NCBI GenBank assembly: GCA_015680685.1
Contig: MNCI01033650.1
Location: forward strand, 189,104-240,934
DNA: 51,831 bases
Direction of reading: 5' to 3'
Source: Gnetum montanum
Lineage: Eukaryota > Streptophyta > Gnetopsida > Gnetales > Gnetaceae
Below, piece by piece: positions 46,201-51,831 of this stretch. A model generated the notes under the pieces. It was not told the DNA's origin, did not search any database, and saw nothing but the letters and a program-made list of their open reading frames with translations. The translations under genes and the position numbers were made by a program. Each line of letters starts with the position of its first letter. The stretch's first letter is position 1.

Positions 46201-48419
46201 TAGCTCCCTTTATGATTGAATGTCACTATGATTCTAAGTTGGCTCCCTTTAGCTACATACTATACAACTTTGATTGTTGTGCCCATGAAATGATTTGGAG
46301 AAGCTTGTCAAGCACATTTGACATTCTCCAAACAAATATACGTGAATCAAAGTGGCACAATGGTTTTCTTAGCTAGTTAGTCTTTTTCTTACAAGGTCAA
46401 ATTGGTAGGATATCAAATGTGCCTTGTTGGAAAAAATAACTATGTATAGTTTCCCTTCCCACTAACTTGAACTCCTAGTACTAAAGAGTAGATTTGGCAT
46501 GGACATGGTAATCCAACATTTTTAGTTGTTGGATTGATGAGATTCACTTGTCTCAAGGCCTAATGTAGAACAAGGTGTTCCAACAAAATTTAGATGTTTG
46601 ATTGATGTAACATGGCTCCCTTGAAGCATGCATTCCCTAGATAGAGGTCTCACAAGTCCATCACCATGGCTAAAAATAAATCATGGTGAGCCCTCAAATC
46701 GATGATTAAAAAAACCCAATAGACATCAAGATGTCTTTTGAATGACTTCAACTAGATTATGGGAGAAGAGCACGTCTCTACATAGGTATAAGACTATGCA
46801 AGAAGCTGCCATTCTTACACCCTATAAGGAGTGATCCTAAGGGATGCCTTAATGACATTGGTCATTTGGGTTGGCCTTATCCTTGTGGTCATTATGTAGA
46901 GATAAATTTGGAAGCTTCGTCAAGTGTTTTTCACATGTCATGCAAAGCATTAGTTAAAGGGATGTAGCTTCCTTCAAACCTAGCATCATTCTCATCAATG
47001 TACTCCTGGAATTTGGTGATGTTCAAATCCATACAAAAAGTATATGCTCAAAGCTCATCCTAGGCTCTACTACAAGATTATCAATTCTTTTGTACAATGA
47101 AGAATTGTAAGAAAGGCCTCAAGGTTCGTAGTTCCCCTACTTCCTTCCCGTGGTTTGTGGACCATGAAACACTTGGAGTTGTTCTTGAATGACACCCTAG
47201 TATTTGGAAAACCTCTTTGGCTTGGTAGATCCAAGGAGCCATAGGGCTCCACATTATTTCCCTTATTACCTTTCCATACTTCCTCTCTACTTGAAGAACT
47301 ACATGTGAGCCTAATTCTATGGTGGTTGTAGATACATAGGAAACCTTGATTGGAATTTCTAATGAAGCTCCTTGTGGAAACTTGTACCAGAGCATGAGGG
47401 GTCTAGAGATGAGGCACCCACTGGGAATACATCATCAAAACTCACTAATGTTATCCTCAATGTTATTTGTTAGTGCTTGTCCTTGTCAAGTTGTAGATGT
47501 TCCACTTAGGGGTGTGATTGTGGCTTCTACTAATTCTAATGTGTTGTGTGTTCCCTTCTTGGTGGAGAAATGGGATATATTGGTTGATGGTAGGCATGGT
47601 TCCTAGATCTTCTATCTTAAATCCATTAGATCCAAAAGAATTCTTGGGATGTGAGACAATGTCGGGGTAACATTGTTATACAAATAATAGTTTTATTAAG
47701 AGGACAAGCCTCAATAACATGGACCATTGACAACAATAGTTCTTCCTTTTAAAACATAGCATGCAATTTTTTAGGAATAACACTAATTACCTACTTTAAG
47801 TTTTAATTTTGTTTTCATATGTTGTAAATCAATCTCTACAAACTAATGTAGAGGTTAGGTTATATTATTCTCAGTCCAGCTAGCAAAATAAGCAAAGAAT
47901 ACAAATTATGAAGGCAAACAGACAAAGTGTCTTGCCTGGTATTGGGAACAAAAATACAGGTCAGAGACAGAATGACACAGTGTGAACCAATGGAACCGAA
48001 AAAGAACCCAGATACATAAGTTGTAGTATGATGCAAAAGCATCCAAACAAAGGAAAGCCTTTTTCCAAAGACATCTCCACAAGAGGGAGGAGGCTCCGCT
48101 TGTGTCACAGCCAAGACAAATTAAGGAAACAACTGGGCCAAAGTCTATGAGGAAACTAACGACAGCAAAGGTAAATGTAATCGTCATGAAGAAACCTAAC
48201 GTAGTCTTTGTCCTCCTCATTCTTGTGTACACCATAGATTATCTGCAAGTGTTGGAAGTTAGCCGTGCCTTCCTCAACTTTGTCAAGGTGGCACTTCAGA
48301 GATATGTTCCTGAAAGCTGATCAAATCTATGGTCTCACTACATGTTTGTTGACACCCAACTCCTCAAATGGGTAGACTCCCAAGTTGAGGATCCTCTTAC
48401 AGATCTTCCTCATGTGATA
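46201..48419. other. unassigned repeat-like DNA
   Basis: Short open stretches occur on both strands (for example 47395 down to 47081, and 48102-48320), with no recognised motif. Mixed composition and broken frames suggest old retroelement DNA, but I could not match it to any element in the window. Confidence 0.3.
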
Positions 48420-48645
48420 CTAATTTAGGATGTATTCACAAGCAAGCTCTTCTTCAGTTCTTAATGCCCGAACCTCATCCTCGTCCACATCCTCCTCTGC
48501 TGCCATGATCTCTTCTCCAAATTTCGTTAATGCCCGAATCTCATCCTCATCCACATCCTCCACCATTGCCATGTTTCCTCTGCCCTTTGGTGCCTCTTCC
48601 TACCGTTGCTACAACTCAGCTATCTACTGTTGCTATTGCATGTCA
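48420..48645 (-). pseudogene. broken acidic coding remnant with a tandem repeat
   Basis: Read on the minus strand from about 48645 to the TAG at 48422-48420, one frame gives a glutamine-rich lead-in with several TAG codons, then two similar acidic units (VEDVDEDEIRAL and EEDVDEDEVRAL). These are about 72 bases apart and are followed by a TEEELACEYILN end. The TAG codons sit in a run of Q codons, as if CAG had mutated. The parent protein is unknown to me; a retroelement Gag or a gene fragment are both possible. Confidence 0.4.
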
Positions 48646-49309
48646 AGGTCTCCTCTTGACAGTCCTGAGCATCTTCTTCTAGGGAGTTTCCTTCCTCTCC
48701 TCCACTGTTAGAATAGGACTACTGTGCAAAATCCAAACCAAAGGCTTTAAAGTGGCTAGTACTAGGCCAGAAGAAGGTCCCAATGGGAACCAAATCTACC
48801 GGAATGTGCTGCACGGCCAACTACAATGCCAAAATGAGACCAAAATGTTTAGTAGAATCCTTTTTCTGTAAACATTGTAGAAACTAGTCGCTCATATTTT
48901 AGTGCTTTCAAGAAGCAAAAATGGAGCACTCTTAGGTTCGATACATTACTTGACTAGATGAAGAACCACACCACTGATTTCGCTGCTACCATAAAGGGAG
49001 TTGTCTGGATTGTGAGGTTTGATCATTGGAGGTGCATACGTGCAAGACTTCTAGGAGAAGTCCCCAACATCATGTAAACCTTAACTGGAAATATTGAGTT
49101 TATCACCTTAAACAGGGATTTGTGGCAGCCCCACAATAGCATGTTCAAATAAGGGAATATACTCCCCTTCAACTTCTTGAAGAAATCGATGGTGTTGAAG
49201 TTCCAGTCTTCTTTTATTCTTGGTAGAAGACAATCCCAACAAACGCAACCTCCAAGGCTCTAGAGTTCTAAGATGGCCTTGAAGTGTTCAATTCAACCAA
49301 CGCCTGCAT
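48646..49309. other. unassigned DNA before the LINE
   Basis: Moderately balanced composition. Some minus-strand peptides (for example near 49140-49240) look protein-like, but I recognise none and frames are broken. The right limit is an abrupt shift to GC-rich sequence. Confidence 0.3.
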
Positions 49310-50082
49310 CCATGGGAGAAGTCGGGGGGAGCTGCCCCCCCTCCGCCCGGTGCTGCTGAGTTCCAAGATTTCCTGTCAACTTTCTCTTTGGTCGACCTGC
49401 CCATTGAGAATTGTCGTTTCACGTGGAGCAACGGACGGAAGGGCCTGAATCGGGTCCTCACCCGTATTGATCGGATTTGCATCAGCATGGACATGATGCT
49501 TCGTTCCTCCCCCCCCGTGACCGGGCATGAACGGGTGGCTTCTGATCACCGTTCGCTGACGGTTACCATTGGCCCGGCTAGGCCTGGCAACCCGCGCCCC
49601 TTTCGCTTCGAGGCGTCATGGTTGACCAAACCGTGGTTGAAGCCGATGGTGGAGGCGATCTGGACAGACTATCAGCCCGGTAGGGAGGACCCCCGGAACT
49701 TCCTGCGGGAAGCGTTACTCCGGCTGAAGTGGGCTATCAAGGCCCGCCCAACGGCGGACAAGTTTTCCTTTCGCACTGGTCAACGAGAACTTCAGGACCT
49801 GCTCGGCAGGATTCAAACCCGGCAGGAGGCGGGGGAGGATCTCCATGCGGAGGAGCAGCGGACGCTGAGGCAGCTGCAGGCCCTGGATCAGGAGGAGGAA
49901 ACATACTGGCGGCAGCGCTCCCGGGTGCGCTGGATTCGGGACGGCGACCGGCAAACTAGGTTCTTCTTTGCCATGGCCAAGTCGCGGGGAGGTGGCATGC
50001 CTCGAAGTCTCCGAAACCAGGACGGGGACATCGTTGATGACCCGCAGCGCATGGCACAGATGCTGGCGCAGTACTGGGGGGG
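49310..50082 (+). pseudogene. LINE endonuclease C terminus and linker
   Basis: The frame is open from about 49310 and includes LVDLPIENCRFTWSNGRKG, a LTRIDRICIS block and the endonuclease SDH motif at 49541-49549. It then runs through a lysine/arginine-rich linker (RWIRDGDRQTRFFFAMAKSR near 49930-49985). The open part ends at the run of seven G at 50076-50082, after which the RT continues in another frame. It nicks target DNA in live elements; here the domain is only the last third. Confidence 0.75.
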
Positions 50083-51288
50083 ATTTGGACTAAGCGTCCT
50101 ATCAGGCCGATCTCAGTTCCAGTCCCGCGAGTGCTGTGCGTGCAAGCTAATGCGCGGCTGTTGGCTCCTTTCTCCTGGCAGGGACTCACGACCACGATCC
50201 AAAGCATGCCGGGAGGGAAAGCGCCTGGGCCCGACGGATGGACCCTCGAATTTTTCAAAGCTTTCCTGGATATCGTGGGGCCCAATCTGCTAGACGCACC
50301 GAACCTCATGCTGGCCAGGAGACAGATCCGTAGGGAGATAAACTGTTCACGAATTGTGTGCATCCCAAAACAGGTTGACGCACAACGACCTGAGCAGTTT
50401 CGCCCTATCGGTGTGTGCAACGTGACCCCAATCTTCTCAAAATTGTTGGTACATCGGCTTGCGCCACTCATGCCCAAGCTGGTGGGAAGGAACCAGGCGG
50501 GCTTCGTGCAGGGTCGGGTCATCCAGGACCAGATCCTCCTCATGCAGGAGGTGGTCCATTCACTCAGAAGATCGGGTTACCCGGGCCTTTGTCTCAAGCT
50601 GGACATCACGAAGGCTTACGACACCCTTAGTTGGGAGGCTCTGCAGACCATCATGCAGCATAAAGGCTTCGACCCGCAGTTCACCCGTTTGTGCATACAC
50701 ATGCAATCCTCGGCGGGCTATTCCTTCGATGTGGGGGGGAGGTTGTGGGGCCTTGCGTCCCCTGGGAGGGGACTGAGGCAAGGGGACCCACTCTCTCCCC
50801 TCCTCTTCATCATTGCCATGGACCTGATGCAACATTACTGTAGTACATCCGGGGTCGATGGGCTGAACATTGCGGGGGTGACCTGTCGGGCGGAGCACTA
50901 TGCGGATGACACGATGCTGCTTAGCAGGGCGGCAGTCCCGCAAGCCCGATGCATTAATCTGGCGTTGGATCGGTTGGCTGCGGAGCTGGGGTTGGCAGTC
51001 AACAGGGCGAAGTCCGCTGTCTACTTCGTGAACGTGGACGAGCAGGTCCAAACGAGGGTGACCCAAACTTTGGACATTAGGCCAGGGTCTCCCACCGACA
51101 TTTACCTTGGCATCCCCCTTTTTCGGTGGGGGCAGTCCACAATGTGGGGTCCCCTGCTGGAAAAGATGGAACGACGGGCCAGCCACTGGGCTAATAGGTT
51201 CCTGACCCGCAAGGGACGTCTGCTGGTGGCCACCGGGATCCTCATGGCCACCGCGCGTTTCGTCGCGGCGGTGGCCGCCCCCTGGTAA
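50083..51288 (+). pseudogene. LINE reverse transcriptase
   Basis: Long open frame with all core RT blocks: MPGGKAPGPDGWTLEFFKAF near 50205-50262, FRPIGVCNVTPIFSKLLVHR near 50400, LKLDITKAYDTLSWEAL (the DxxxAYD aspartate, near 50596), GLRQGDPLSPLLFI near 50770-50810, HYADDTMLL with the catalytic YADD at 50899-50910, and DIYLGIPLF near 51098. The stop at 51286-51288 looks accidental, because the protein continues in the next frame. It copies element RNA at the nicked target. Confidence 0.85.
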
Positions 51289-51831
51289 CGTCATCAATGC
51301 CGTTAACGCATTGGTTCGGCAATTTGTGTTGGGGGGGGGGGGGCAGAGGGGGGAGCAAGCTACACTTGGTCCGTTGGGAGCAGGTGGCGCGCCCAGGAGA
51401 CGCGGGCGGCCTGGGAATCACGACTTTCGAGGATGAGTTAATGTTGGGGCGGCAAAGGCTTGTCCTCCGGCTCGCGCAGCCACATCGGGACCCGGCCCCC
51501 TGGATCGATATCATTAATAATAAATACGTCCGCTGGGAGGCGACGACGCGGGACTCCAAGTCCTGGCAGGTGGTGGCCCGGCACGCGTGCGACATGCAGA
51601 CCTCGGGCTGGGTGCTTCTTGAGCCACGCGCCATCATGGCGGCGAAATACGCCCGAAGCGGCACGTGGCGGCAGGTTTGGAAAGGAAGACTGCCAGAAAA
51701 AATTAAATTTTTTCTCTGGCTGCTGCACCACGACGCGTTGCCAGTCCGGAATTTATTGAGGCGGCGGGGGATCATCGAGGCCGACACTTGTCCGACATGC
51801 GGGGGTGCGGGGGAGACTGTCGCACACTTTG
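51289..51831 (+). pseudogene. LINE C-terminal domain with zinc-binding motif (partial)
   Basis: After the stop, sequence continues in frame +1 to the run of 13 G at 51331-51343. It then changes frame again to give LHLVRWEQVARPGDAGGLGI near 51360-51420, the usual post-RT block of plant LINEs. The end of the window reads CPTCGGAGETVAHF (51789-51830), the start of the zf-RVT zinc-binding domain, cut by the window end. Confidence 0.75.

Larger units (their letters stand above)
49310..51831 (+). mobile_element. GC-rich non-LTR retrotransposon (LINE), 5'-truncated, runs off the window
   Basis: Plus-strand ORF2-type protein in three frames: end of an apurinic-type endonuclease, a long linker, reverse transcriptase and a zinc-binding C terminus. 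Order and motifs fit plant LINEs of the L1 group. Composition is far more GC-rich than anything to the left. The 5' part (ORF1 and most of the endonuclease) is absent, as is usual for LINEs. The 3' end and poly(A) tail lie beyond 51831. Confidence 0.85.

Noticed and set aside
48102-48320. Plus-strand ORF with a short hydrophobic segment
   Set aside because: No recognised domain, flanked by stops, and the opposite strand is equally open; left as unassigned.
49956-51297. Long minus-strand ORFs across the LINE
   Set aside because: They mirror the GC-rich coding strand, where stops are rare on both strands; the plus-strand RT motifs are unambiguous.

Overview
The window is nuclear DNA of a seed plant. 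It is AT-rich, dense in old nested LTR retrotransposons, and carries one intron-containing plant gene: a HAK/KUP/KT potassium transporter on the minus strand. The load of old, undeleted, stop-riddled elements and the long LTRs suggest a large gymnosperm (conifer-like) genome, but no species can be named from sequence alone.

Left part (1-33897): two related Ty3/gypsy elements lie head to tail. G1 runs from before base 1 to 13784, and G2 runs from 13891 to 33897. G2 has FMDDFS-type reverse transcriptase and both have a long extra ORF between integrase and 3' LTR, which fits the Athila/Tat side of plant gypsy elements. G1 has lost protease, RT and most of RNase H. Its 3' LTR is split by a reverse-oriented Ty1/copia element, C1 (8208-13756; LTRs, PBS, PPT, gag with a zinc knuckle, no pol). 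G2 is flanked by aagaa/aagag and interrupted twice. N1 (18536-24267) is a different gypsy element with a 2.4-kb LTR and an initiator-Met PBS, sitting inside the RT. T1 (30147-31840) is a reverse-oriented tandem LTR-LTR insertion inside the extra ORF, flanked by aaaac/aaagc.

Middle (33898-44900): 1 kb of AT-rich DNA is followed by a reverse-oriented solo LTR of the N1 family (34922-37179, flanked by gaaca/aaaca). Next come about 1.6 kb of sequence downstream of the gene, then the transporter. Six exons between 38827 and 42235 give an uninterrupted C-terminal ~593 residues with GT-AG introns. The N-terminal exons were not found in the window. One intron holds a tRNA-like (SINE-type) segment and a perfect 23-bp tandem repeat.

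Right part (44900-51831): a degraded further N1-family LTR, about 3 kb of unassigned repeat-like DNA with a small broken minus-strand acidic coding remnant, and then an abrupt change at about 49.3 kb to a GC-rich LINE. The LINE (endonuclease end, reverse transcriptase, zinc-binding C terminus) runs off the window and is nearly intact apart from frame breaks at or near G/C homopolymers.

Apart from the transporter, essentially everything recognisable is mobile DNA. I did not see a defence system, CRISPR array, operon or gene cluster. The least expected features are the conserved extra ORF of the two gypsy elements with an LTR-like promoter module in front of it, the duplicated GATATCGC-rich LTR promoter, and the compositional break at the LINE.
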